Of a stretch of 64,000 nt of DNA, positions 33,577-44,404 are shown in pieces; position 1 is the stretch's first letter, and each line of letters starts with the position of its first letter. This DNA is from Macrostomum hystrix (Eukaryota; Platyhelminthes; Macrostomidae). Position numbers and translations under genes: made by a program. The notes below the pieces were generated by a model. It had not been told where the DNA came from and searched no databases. It saw nothing but the letters and a program-made list of their open reading frames with translations. The DNA lies in assembly GCA_950097015.1 (NCBI GenBank), contig CATNEN010000030.1:1721001-1785000 (forward strand). Direction: 5' to 3'.

Positions 33577-34566
33577 CGTGTCCAGCTCTGAGCGCCCGCT
33601 GACGCCGCGTGAAGGATGATAGGCTGCACGTCGTGTCAAAGTCTTGTGGGCTGCAGGGTCTTAATTTATATTTCGGAACTGGGCTCGGATTGGGTCTGGA
33701 TGGCGAGTGCATTCAATCCATGCATTGGCCAGTCAGTTCAGCTCTGGGCGCAAATTGGTATCCCCAGGGTTTGGTGCGGGAAGTCACGCATGGAAATCCT
33801 CATAGGTCTAATGACAAGCGCCTTGTCTTGGTAAATCAAGTGCGAGCACACAGATTTGACAGGACACAATGAACTGTTGCGCCTCAGCAGATTTTTATGC
33901 ACGCTGCCTACGCACTGAAGTTCGACTTGATTTGATAGTACTTTAACCTTAAGAACTCTAGATCAGAGCAAACCAACACGGCAGCGTACAGTCCAAACAG
34001 TTCGCCTAACAACAGAAAGTTTAGAGATAAGCGGCGACTCAGCTAAATGATGAAATCCTAAACACACCCCTCTCACTGAGCTATTTTGCATCTATCAGGG
34101 ATCACGAAAGCACCGGAAGTTCACTATTCCATCCTGGCCAAGGCCAAATAAATTGGCCGTCCCTTTTCATTGCGGCTTCAGCAGCCTCCCAACCGATGTG
34201 GTTGCAGCTCCAGGGTCCAGAAATTGATCGCGCCGCCGTCCACAATAAGCGATTTTTATCCTAATAAAAACTGATTGGGAGCCTAGGAAATTTGAGAACA
34301 GCAGCTCGGCTGGAACAATAGGACAGTGGAATTGATAGATGCGAGAAAAACGGTCCGCAGCGGTTTCCGTTCTAGACTCTTTCAGCATTAAACTAGATTA
34401 GCTGCACCCAACACACAGCTCCATTGAAACGCAGATACTGTTTAGGTTCGCCACGTTTCAATCATGTGAATTCGTCGAATTTTTCGCTTCAATGTTTCTC
34501 GATCTTTAAGCTTTCTTTCGTGGCTTTCTAATCGAGTTTCCCTCTGCCATGTAGATTTTGACAAAT
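33577..34566. other. Upstream flank of ITPR, no feature seen
   Basis: Presumed 5' UTR and promoter region of ITPR. No TATA box, initiator or upstream exon could be assigned. The short open frames here are not supported. Confidence 0.4.
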
Positions 34567-35012
34567 TTTATACCAAGGCGGATTTCAGCACCTGAACAAC
34601 TTTTTGTGCTGCACCCGCAACGGAGCAACGCAAGCACACGAGACTCAAGAAAACGGGTCAATTTTTTGTTTGGCATATTCTAGAACAATGGTCAAGTCAC
34701 CAGCCCTTGAGACCATTGAGATATTTAACAGTTCTGGTCGAAAGTCAGATTTTTTCTATTAGCAATTGTGTTTTTCACACACGAATTTGCACTGCGCCTC
34801 AGTGCAGCGGCCTTGCCAGGCCGTCAAACTTTATCAGCATGTCACCCGCACGTGCCTGCATCATCTCCGACTTCTGTGGTCACCGACCTTGATCTATAGA
34901 CGGAGCTCAGACCGTCGGCCCGTGTTCTTGAGTTTCGTGTGCTCGCGTTGCTCCGTTCGGGTACAGAAAAAAATAATTGTTCAGGTGCAAAAATCCCCTT
35001 GGTATAAAAACG
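34567..35012. mobile_element. MITE-like element with about 95-base inverted termini
   Basis: Left end 34567-34662 and right end about 34914-35012 are inverted copies: TTTTATACCAAGG at both outer ends, then matching CACCTGAACAA, AACGGAGCAACGC, AGCACACGA and ACTCAAGAA blocks. The 250-base centre has no transposase frame. The structure is that of a fold-back or MITE element. No clear target duplication could be fixed by eye. Confidence 0.7.
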
Positions 35013-36074
35013 GGTGGCAAAATGGCTTGGGTAGTCCTACTTTTAAATCAAGGGGCTCTGAAAGATTTTAAGCTTCATAAATAATGACAGACTAACTGGC
35101 TAATGGGCCATAAAAGTACTGGCGCTAATTTTTATCGATGACTGCGTTTGCGTTCGCAGCAGTCTCTCTATCAATCAATTAAGCAAGGTCTATGACTGCT
35201 AAATTATTTATTGGATAGAATAAGCGGTCGACGTCAATTTTCATGCTCATTTTGAACATTTCAGATCATTTTTGGCGCAATTCATTCCATAGAAATATTG
35301 AAGTATAAGCATACGCGAGTCGGCTTGCCTTAATGCATAGCTCACACATCAATTTCATCGACCTGCATTGTCTGCAGTCGAGGGTCGCAGAAGCTCGTAT
35401 TTTGTGTCCCCTCCTGGTTTTTTAGTGACGCAGTTTCAAATTGACCTTTGGCTTTACTACATGATCTGGAACCGATGGTCGTTTGCGCAGGTATTCAGAC
35501 AAAATATTCAAAATATCAACATAGAAAAAATGCGGGATGCATATATTTATTTACAATTTTTAGCTAAACGACGAATTAACCTGAAGACACCTGTCGGATG
35601 AGCCTATAAAATTTATCCTGAAGTCATCGATACTAGAATATAGTTGGTTCTAGACGTTTCTTGTATCTATGCCTGCAAGCTAGAAACACACACATGCAAG
35701 CCTGTGAAACTGAGTACACGACTCCGCAAGTGTAATAATATGACAACAATTTGGGTTCATTAAGGTAAATCAGGTGAACGCGATTATGATTTCGCGTTTC
35801 AAATAACAATATTAATTAATCGATTGGCGGTTAGTGTTCTTTCAACTGTTCTTTCGAAGCGACGAAAATATGAGCGATAAAAATCGAAGCAAGCTTTTAA
35901 TTATAACAAAACAATATCAACAGAAACACAACATTGTGTTTCACATTAAAACGTATTCTAAGCCTAGCAGAAAAGGATGTTATTTACTAAGCCAGACACA
36001 TCAGCCTGCTAGTCAAATCAGTGATATATATGAGTCCATGTTTGAGCTGAACTTCGAATTAGACGGTATTACTA
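35013..36074. other. AT-rich intergenic DNA
   Basis: No gene recognised. TTTATT near 35545 could be a distant minus-strand poly(A) signal for the cupin gene, but that is weak. Confidence 0.4.
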
Positions 36075-36626
36075 CTAAAAGTAGTTTGTCTGGCTAGGAT
36101 ATTCAGCATAGACCAGTCTGGCTTCGTACTTGTGCTGCTTAACATTCTTAGTGGCGTTCGTACCTGTTGACTCCCCAGGTGCAGACAGATCAGTTTGCAT
36201 TTTCACTATGTTCTCATTCGAACGTTGAGAAGTTTTCTGTTTGCCATGTTGAGTCCGTTTTTCCAGGCTATTCTCGGTTGAAAAATCCTTGCCCAGAACT
36301 GGCAGCACCAAGTAAGTGCTGCCGGGCGGCATGAAAACCATATCTCCTGGCTCTAGGATGAAGCTATACTGCACGAATCTCAGCTCGACGAAGCCCGTGA
36401 CAACACCGACCAGCGTCATGTTGGCCTTGTGATGCATTATGTTCACTGGAGAGTCTATCTTGCCAGCTAAGATCGGCTCGTTGATGTTCTGCCTGATGGT
36501 GCAGCAGCGATCGATCAGCTTGTGGATAAGATCATCGGGTCGGAAGGGGTCGAAGTACTCCTTTACGTATAAGCCCATGACAAGATCACTGTCCTCAAAG
36601 TGGCGCGGTGACGGAAAATTCTCCAT
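36075..36626 (-). CDS. CENP-C-like cupin protein (probable Mif2/CENP-C C-terminal part)
   Basis: 183 codons, ATG at 36626, TAG at 36075-36077. Residues about 70-110 read NMTLVGVVTGFVELRF then YSFILEPGDMVFMPPGSTY, and after an insertion EARLVYAEYP. This beta-strand order with GD, PPG or PxGNxY turns and a final hydrophobic LFxxQ-like strand is that of the CENP-C/Mif2 cupin, which dimerises the inner kinetochore protein at centromeres. A Ser/Thr/Asn/Lys-rich stretch of about 55 residues is inserted before the last strand. The reading frame is open upstream only to a TGA a few codons before the ATG, and CAG precedes the ATG, so this could be either a short gene or a last exon. The CENP-C motif (RRSxR...W) was not found upstream. 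Another cupin family remains possible. Confidence 0.5.
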   Translation of the reverse strand: MENFPSPRHFEDSDLVMGLYVKEYFDPFRPDDLIHKLIDRCCTIRQNINEPILAGKIDSPVNIMHHKANMTLVGVVTGFVELRFVQYSFILEPGDMVFMPPGSTYLVLPVLGKDFSTENSLEKRTQHGKQKTSQRSNENIVKMQTDLSAPGESTGTNATKNVKQHKYEARLVYAEYPSQTNYF

Positions 36627-36925
36627 CTGTTTTGTTCTAGTGGGAAATCAAATACGACTTCAAATTTTGATCCCGACTTGGATTGCATTCAAGAATCAAT
36701 TGGATTTATAAAATCATCAAAAGCCATCTTGCAGCCTGTTGCCATAGACCTTTTCAGTTTTGTACTTTTATTTTTAGCAGAACAGGCTAGAAAATATTGC
36801 ATTTTATATTAGACTTCTTAAAGCCATGGACTTCTCTATAACCGCAGAGGTTATAGATGCTAAAGAGATGCTAGCCAGAGAATTTCATGTTTAAAGCTCA
36901 ATATATACCAATATTGATAGCCCGA

Positions 36926-36989
36926 GCCACAGATTCTATATTACCTAGATAATAAGGTAATATAGCCTAGTTAATATAGAATCTGTGGC
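36926..36989. repeat. Perfect-looking hairpin, 23-base arms
   Basis: GCCACAGATTCTATATTACC at 36926 is mirrored by GGTAATATAG-like spacer and TTAATATAGAATCTGTGGC ending at 36989. Arms of about 23 bases differ at one position and flank an 18-base spacer. No gene is attached to it. Confidence 0.7.
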
Positions 36990-38604
36990 CCGAGCAGCCT
37001 ATCCATATTTGTGATTTGGTTAGCGGGCGTGAAACGCGTTTGGGCGGGCTGCCGTTAGTTTCAACCTCGTTTCAACACGCGTATAGGCTAACTACAACGT
37101 GTATCGTTAAGTGACAGACTTTAACATTTCCAGTTCCTTCTTTGCTGAATTTTTGCACATGAAGACATATAGAAACTAGATATAATTCGAAACTTTCTTT
37201 ACTTGCACTTTTATAAACTTCACGCAAGTTAAATCAGAGAAAATTTAATCCACGACTTGATGGATCATAATGGAATTAATGCTGCAGGGCAGAGCCAAAA
37301 ACTAGTCCAAATTACAGCTGCATTTTGATTATCCTGCTGTAAGATTCTGCTCAACTGGCTCAGCCCTCATGTTACTAATTAGGGTTTGATTTCCGCCTTT
37401 ATGCAACTTTCTATCGTTTAATGGAGGTCACAAATTCCTAAACATGGGTATTCGAAATTGTTCTAAGCCAACTAATCCAGCTAGGGATAAGGGATTTGCT
37501 TACCTGAATTCTTTTTGCTTTCAATTAGTGAACTTAAAAATACCATGCTACTGCTAGTAGCGAGATCTAATTTTGTGTGGTCTCGAATGGACGCGTAATA
37601 ATGACATGATCAACTGACAAGTATTAAACATTCAATACGGTAATAAGAGGTTAACTCAACGAAAACATAAAACCAATTGGACGTACAACATACAAGAAAT
37701 ACTCAAGCAGAAAGCGAAATTAATTTATTCTGGATTTCGCGTTTATCACGAGCACCGCGGTCACGAGGGCACGATTTTTCAATAGCAGCTACTTTCAAAT
37801 TACCTAGAAAGTCTTCCCTGACTTTTTCAGGGAAGAAAGTGATGTACTTTAACCTAAATTGCACTATCAACACGTGTCCGTGTTATTGTTTATCATAAGC
37901 GCATTCCACTGCTCCAGAATTTCATGACTACGAGTACTTCCTCATTTAATATCCCTAATCCCGTGTATCGTCGCCTTCCAGCATAAATGTGATCGGATAT
38001 TCTCATTTTCTCTTGGCTTTAGGCAGGTACTTTCTCTCCCTGCCTCAGTGCCCCCACGGAGTATCAATCTAGTGTACGCAGCCCATATAGGTAGGTAAGG
38101 GGCAGGAGAGGGCAGTTGGCAGTTTGTGCTTTACCTTATGTAGGGTGGATTGGCGCTTGTTCCCCGCTCGCAGTCCTCGCCATGTCCTACGCTATAGTAG
38201 ACTCTGAGGTTTGAGCTTGGGCTGAGGGGCAGGCAGGGAGGGTTTTCTTACCTCCTTATTTATGACCGACGATTTAGTCCGTCTCTGCTTTCTCTACCAC
38301 CACCAATGCCCATGTCCAGCGTACATTGGCAGTGTAGGCTTTGGCTGGGCTTCCGCCTCAGCTTTCACCCTCCCTCCTACCCGCACGCCAACTTCTCCAA
38401 CCCCACCCCACTCCGAAAATGGCGCCCACTCTGACTCACCCAACCCCAACCCCCACCCACAGCAGACGGTTAAGTGCGGGCTAGGGCAGGGAGGGGCAGG
38501 CTGGGCAGGGCATGAAGGGACGGCAGAGAGCACAAAACGAGGTCTGAACTGAAGCCTCCCAGCCCAGTGTATCTTTATTATTTTTGTATAAGTCTAACTT
38601 GCAG
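36990..38604. other. Intergenic, no coding gene recognised
   Basis: AT-rich to about 37950, then GC-rich with pyrimidine and CCCCACCC tracts around 38340-38480. The GC-rich part may be the promoter or 5' flank of the MAGUK gene. No PDZ or L27 coding exon was found here. Confidence 0.4.
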
Positions 38605-38642
38605 GAGCAACACTTCTTTATATAGCACCGCCGAGGGCCAAG
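38605..38642 (+). other. Candidate small upstream exon of the MAGUK gene
   Basis: Thirty-eight bases between CTTGCAG and GTAAGAGT. It joins in an open frame to an acceptor at 38956 (TGACAG) ahead of the MAGUK start region. The encoded ATLLYIAPPRAK has no convincing domain match, so it may be untranslated. Confidence 0.3.
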
Positions 38643-38995
38643 GTAAGAGTAAATTCAGCGATCGGAGAGAAGTGGAGGAGGAGAGAGGGGTCGATTGTTC
38701 GCTTTTACGTTTGCATTCCTGCTTATTATACGTTTGGTCGACCAGCTCTAGACTAGAGAATTCCACAGTGGACATTGGATTCCAGTGGACAAGTTAATTA
38801 TTTCCTTATAAATTGACTTCGAATTTTTTCATTTTGTTTTTTAAGACAAAATAATTTTGCGATAGATTAGGCTTTGTTAAAAATAGCAGAGATGAACCAA
38901 ATGCAAAACAGAGCAGTCTAAACTAGGCGTGTCCAGCAACTAGAAACACTTGACAGATTGGAATCCTATTGGCGCTCGATTCCGAAATTCCGCAA

Positions 38996-41900
38996 ATGAG
39001 CGACTCGAAGAATGGCGGCGGCAACATTGGCAGTAGGAGGCCGCCGCCGCCAGCGCCGCCTCCGCAGTCGGTGTGGGCTACGCCAGACATTGTGCCGCTG
39101 ACACCGACTCCAGTAGTTGCTGCAGCAGCAGCCGGTGTCAGACCCAGCTCTGTAGCGGGCAGATCCACTTCCAGTCTGGGCAAAACGGTTCAATTGCCGA
39201 CGCCTAGCAAGTAAGTCTGCTTTAAGGTGCTTCAGATACAGGTTAACCTGAAGTATTGGGTCTTAGAGAACGGTTTTGACGGCCCCCTGAAGTATTGGGT
39301 CTTAGGGAACGGTTTTGACGGCCCCCTGAAGTATTGGGTCTTAGGGAACGGTTTTGACGGCCCCTTGAAGTATTGGGTCTTAGGGAACGGTTTTGACGGC
39401 CCCCTGAAGTATTGGGTCTTAGGGAACGGTTTTGACTGTCCCCCTGAAGTATTGGGTCTTAGAGAACGGTTTTGACGGCCCCCTGAAGTATTGGGTCTTA
39501 GGGAACGGTTTTGACGGCCCCCTGAAGTATTGGGTCTTAGGGAACGGTTTTGACGGCCCCCTGAAGTATTGGGTCTTAGGGAACGGTTTTGACGGCCCCC
39601 TGAAGTATTGGGTCTTAGGGAACGGTTTTGACTGTCCCCCTGAAGTATTGGGTCTTAGGGAACGGTTTTGACGGCCCCCTGAAGTATTGGGTCTTAGGGA
39701 ACGGTTTTGACGGTCCCCCTGAAGGATTGGGTCTTAGGGAACGGTTTTGACGGCCCCCTGAAGGATTGGGTCTTAGGGAACGGTTTTGACGGCCCCCTGA
39801 AGTATTGGGTCTTAGGGAACGGTTTTGACTGTCCCCCTGAAGTATTGGGTCTTAGGGAACGGTTTTGACGGCCCCCTGAAGTATTGGGTCTTAGGGAACG
39901 GTTTTGACTGTCCCCCTGAAGTATTGGGTCTTAGGGAACGGTTTTGACGGCCCCCTGAAGTATTGGGTCTTAGGGAACGGTTTTGACTGTCCCCCTGAAG
40001 TATTGGGTCTTAGGGAACGGTTTTGACGGCCCCCTGAAGTATTGGGTCTTAGGGAACGGTTTTGACGGTCCCCCTGAAGGATTGGGTCTTAGGGAACGGT
40101 TTTGACGGCCCCCTGAAGGATTGGGTCTTAGGGAACGGTTTTGACGGCCCCCTGAAGTATTGGGTCTTAGGGAACGGTTTTGACGGCCCCCTGAAGTATT
40201 GGGTCTGCAGTTGCAAGGCTCAGCGGTCAGTTTCCATGATAACACTGGGTCTGAGGCTGCAAGGGTCAGCCATGAGAACAGGTCTCAGAAATGCCACTTC
40301 GCCGCCACCCAGTGAGCAGGCTCCGCGCACCGTAACCCTTCGCCGAAGCCAGCCAGCCGGTGGCTTGGGCTTCAACATAGTCGGCGGTGAAGCTCCTGGC
40401 GAGCCAATCTTTGTCAGCGCTACGGTGCCTGGCAGCCCAGCCGACCAGCCCGGCGGCCTCCGCCGCGGCGATAAGCTGATCAGCGTCAACGGAGTCGATC
40501 TGACCGCGGCCAGTCACGACCAGGCGGCTCAAGCCCTGAAGCAGTCGGGCGATCCAGCCCGCCTGGTGGTGGCCTACCGGCCGGACGATTATCGCCTGTT
40601 TGAGGCGCGCGCAGCTGAGTCGCCAACTGAGCCACCGCCTCAGCCGGCGACGCTGCCACGTGCCGCTCCGCCAGCGGGCGGCGGTCGGGCCACGCTGCGC
40701 ACCACGCAAAAGCGCAGCCTGTACGTGCGCGCCTTGTTCGACTTCGATCCTGGCAAAGACGCCGGCCTGCCCAGCAGGGGTCTGGCCTTCCGCCGGGGCG
40801 ACATTCTGCACGTTGTCAACGCCTCAGATGACGAGTGGTGGCAGGCCAGGCGGCTGACAGCGGGGGATGCGAACCAGGTAAGAAATAAGAAATATTGACA
40901 ACCTATTCTCAGGTTTATTTTGGGCCTATCCTTCAGGTTCCTTCAGGTCCTTTTCGTCGAGTTTTTTAGGTACTCTCCCAAAGGCTCTTTAATAGCCTCA
41001 CTTAAAGATTCCTTCAGGGCCTCACCTTCAGGTTCCTCCAGTGCCTTGACCCTTCATCGGGGCTTCACCCTCAGTTTCCTAAAAAAAGACCTCTCCTCGG
41101 TATTATTCAGGTTCCACAAGACCTCATCTTGCTCTTTTTCAGGGCCTCACCCATACGTTTCTTCAGTGCCTCACCCTCAGGTTCCTTCAGGGTATCACCC
41201 TCAGATTTCTTCAGGGCCTCACCCTCAGATTCCTTCAGGGCCTCACCCTCAGGTTCCTTCAGGGCCTCACCCCCAGGTTCCTACAGGGCCTCACCCTCAG
41301 GTTCCTTCAGGGCCTCACCCTCAGGTTCCTTCAGGGCCTCACCCTCAGGTTCCTTCAGGGCCTCATCCTCAGGTTCCTTAGCTGCAGTTTGCAAGCTTGT
41401 TCCAACGCCTTTCCGTGCGGGATATAAAAGAATAGAAAAGCAAAACTGCCGCTTCCTCCGAACAGGTCAGCATGGGCATTATTCCCTCCAAGCAGCGAGT
41501 TGAACGGCGCGAGCGCTCCAAATTGCGCCGCGTGAACTTCAACAGCCGGACCGGCTCCCAGTCGTCGCCAGCAGCCGATCCGCCTCTGTCGCCGAAGGTT
41601 TCGCAGCCGGCGCCGTTTTCGGATAGCTCGGTGGACAGGAAGAAGTCGGCCTCGCTGCTACGGCGACTGCAGAGCGGCGGCGCAGGCGGCGGCGGCGGCA
41701 AACCGGTTGTCAGCGGCAATGAGTCTGGAACAGCCACTGACGACGCTTCCGTGACATCCGCCTCCTTGGCTGTGGCCACCTACGAAGCCGTCCAGCAGAC
41801 TAAGCTCAGCCTGGCCAAGCCTGTGATCCTGCTCGGACCGCTGAAGGACTACCTCACCGACGCCCTGCCGGCCGCCATGCCCGACAGGTTCGGCCAGTGC

Positions 41901-42763
41901 GTTCCACACACAACTCGACCGCCACGCGAAGGCGAAGTCGACGGCCGCGATTATCACTTTCTGAATAGCCGAGAGCAAATGGAGCGGGACATCGCTAGCC
42001 AGCTGTTTGTGGAGGCCGGCCAGTACAACAGCAACCTCTACGGCACATCGCTGGCCAGCGTGCGCAAGGTGGCCGAGTCCGGCCGCCACTGCCTGCTGGA
42101 CGTGTCCGGCGGAGCCATTCACAGGCTGGAGTCAGCCGGCCTCCACCCAATTGTGCTGTTTGTGAGGCCATCTTCAGTTGATAACGTTCTGGAATTGAAG
42201 CCAGGCATTGCTGAGGACCAGGCGGCCAAGATGTACGACCGGGCAATCAAGCTGGAGGCTGAGTTTGGCAACCTGTTCACAGGTGAGTGAGGGGCGGTAG
42301 GCACCGTAGCAACCTGTGCGCAGTTTGTAGAGTACCAACCTGTTCACACAAGTTAGGTTAGGTAAATTGGCAACCTGCTCATGGGTGAGGTAGTTAGAGT
42401 AGAGTAGCAACCTGCTCACAGGTGAGGGTAGGTAGAGTAGAGTAGCAACCTACTCACAGGTGAGGCAGGTAGAGTAGCAACCTGCTCACAGGTGAGGGTA
42501 GGTAGAGTAGCAACCTGCTCACAGGTGAGGGTAGGTAGAGTAGCAACAGGTGTCAGCTTTCGGTGCGAGTTAGAACCACTTCGGTATTGGCCATTTACGG
42601 TTTTGAGACCGCTCAATATTTTTAGTGCACTCACTCGCTCACTAAACCCACAGCCGTTGTATCCGGGCGCTCACCTGAGCAGATTCTCAATCAGGCTCGG
42701 GAGGTGATCAGCCGCAAAGCCAACGAGACGGTGTGGGTAGTCACCAATGACCAGCAGATTTAA
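38996..42763 (+). CDS. DLG: Discs-large type MAGUK with one PDZ, SH3 and GK domains
   Basis: Scaffold at cell junctions and synapses. Exons 38996-39210, 40211-40877, 41466-42282 and 42654-42763 join in phase to about 602 residues, stop TAA 42761-42763. Residues 1-71 are Gly/Pro/Ala-rich. Exon 2 carries a PDZ equal to the third PDZ of Dlg (GGLGFNIVGGE; DKLISVNGVDL; SHDQAAQALKQ), then SH3 (YVRALFDFDPGKD; DDEWWQARRL). Exon 3 has the hook region IIPSKQRVERRERSKLRR and the guanylate-kinase-like domain (CVPHTTRPPREGEVDGRDYHF; EAGQYNSNLYGTS), which binds phosphopeptides and is not a kinase. Exon 4 finishes GK (VISRKANETVWVV). PDZ1, PDZ2 and L27 are not in the space up to the ITPR gene. Start chosen at the first ATG after an in-frame TGA at 38951; upstream exons cannot be excluded. 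Confidence 0.88.
39238..40206 (+). repeat. 39-bp minisatellite filling MAGUK intron 1
   Basis: About 25 units with CTGAAGTATTGGGTCTTAGG and GAACGGTTTTGACGGCCCC. It starts near 39248, some 40 bases after the donor. The last unit runs into the acceptor: GGGTCTTAG of the unit is GGGTCTGCAG at the 3' splice site (40210). The array is thus in register with the acceptor. Confidence 0.95.
41120..41385 (+). repeat. 24-bp minisatellite in MAGUK intron 2
   Basis: About 11 units of TTCCTTCAGGGCCTCACCCT plus CAGG, with older diverged units from about 40930. Intron runs 40878-41465. Confidence 0.88.
42268..42550 (+). repeat. 33-bp repeat derived from the MAGUK exon 3 / intron 3 junction
   Basis: Exon 3 ends GGCAACCTGTTCACAG followed by GTGAGTGAGG. 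The following units repeat GCAACCTGCTCACAGGTGAG with GGTAGGTAGAGTA, 32-38 bp each, seven or eight in all, ending near 42550. The unit therefore contains the last 15 coding bases plus the donor. Confidence 0.9.
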
Positions 42764-44404
42764 GTGCGAGTGCTCACTGTGATCAGCTCAGAGCTCCTGA
42801 TCCGATGTTAGTCTCTTCTTTAGCTTTGGTAGCTATTGCTTTATTTGCTTGTTGCTTCTGCCAAAAGTCGCTGCCACCGCGTGCTGTCGCGTCTCCTCTA
42901 TCTTCTCTCTTTGAATTATTATTTACTATATTCCTGTTTCTGTCATTTTACTTCGACGTGCGATATGCACAGCTTGGAAATTACAGGAAATAGATCGGGC
43001 CAGATGGACAGCCAGTGGCAATTTCTTCCCCAGGTGATGCTGGTATCCATTTCACATAATTAGGGGATTAAGTGTCCGAGCTATTTGTAGGTTATACGCT
43101 CCCAATTTGTCTAATACAAATTAAATGGCATTCAATTCTAAGTTGTGTCGCAGTGACCAATGATCGAATGATTACTTTTACTTTACTTTCTTTGTCCTGA
43201 TGTTCAAGCTTTTCTTATCGGCTGTGCAGGTGATGTGTCTATTTTAGCCGCAGTTTTTTACTTTATCTTATAATTATTTGTGTACAAATTTATTAGCTTT
43301 TATTGTTTTTATCCATTGTATTTTTTGCTATCACTATAGTAGCTATATACTGAATAACTTCATTGATCAGTTAATTATTGTGAAAGCAGCGAAAGCTTGG
43401 TTGGTTATTTAAGCTAGACAAAACAGCGCTTCTCTTCCTTGTTTAACTGCACGTTGAGAGCGCCAGTGAGTGCAGGGTTTGCCTAGAGAATTTCTTAACT
43501 CGCCTGCACCAGATTTTCCTCGAAAAGTTTTTTTCGATTTTACTATGGTACCTCGTGCGAAGTCTCTTAAACAAAGCATTTTATGCTTTTTGAAAATAAG
43601 TTTCCTAATAAAAACAAAACTCGCTTGTAAACTACTTTGAGTAGCGCCGAACGTCTCTGTAACTATTTTCATAGTTAATAGTTAGCGCCCACAGTTCGTT
43701 TAAAAAACTAATATCTAAACATTGATTTTATCTAGCTGCAAATTAGTGCCTTTAATTAGGTGGAAAAAAGTGGCCAAGGTTTTTAATAATTTAGACCAGG
43801 TTTTTATTTCCGCATCCATATCAAAGTAAAGTCAGTTTTAAATTTGCACTGCTTAATGCTAGGCAGTATATTATGCAAAAATTCGTGGTTGCTTTTTCCT
43901 GTTAATTTCGCCGTATAAAAGTGTTTAAATGTTTAATTTACTCCGGATATTTTGAATGCTTCTCTTCTTTTACTATCGCGTTGCTGATTTAGAAAGTATT
44001 ATTACTAACTGATGTACTCACTTAATGGAGAACCTCATATTTTAGTGTAAGCCAATTAGACTTGAAATATGCACATGGTGGTGCAATTAACTAACAAAAT
44101 TTACTTCCTTTTCTGTGTTATTAAAAAGTGTTTTGCAATTTTGATCACCAAGAAATGCTCACTCGCATAAATTTGCGTATTTATTAGTTATTCTAGCCCC
44201 ATTACGCTAGAATTACGGGTTCATCGCTGATTCCCTGTGCCCAGTGCTCCATTTTAACTGCGTCACTGTGTAACCGCGAATGTTTACTTATCGTAGTATA
44301 TAATATATTTTTTGAAGAACCTACGAAATATAATGCGAGAAAAAACTATCGAATTAGTTATAATAATTTTTGTGAAGCCTTCCATTTTTTCATTAAAAAG
44401 CCCC
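42764..44404. other. AT-rich 3' flank of the MAGUK gene
   Basis: No coding feature. AATAAA at 43607-43612 is a candidate poly(A) signal about 850 bases after the stop codon. Confidence 0.4.
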
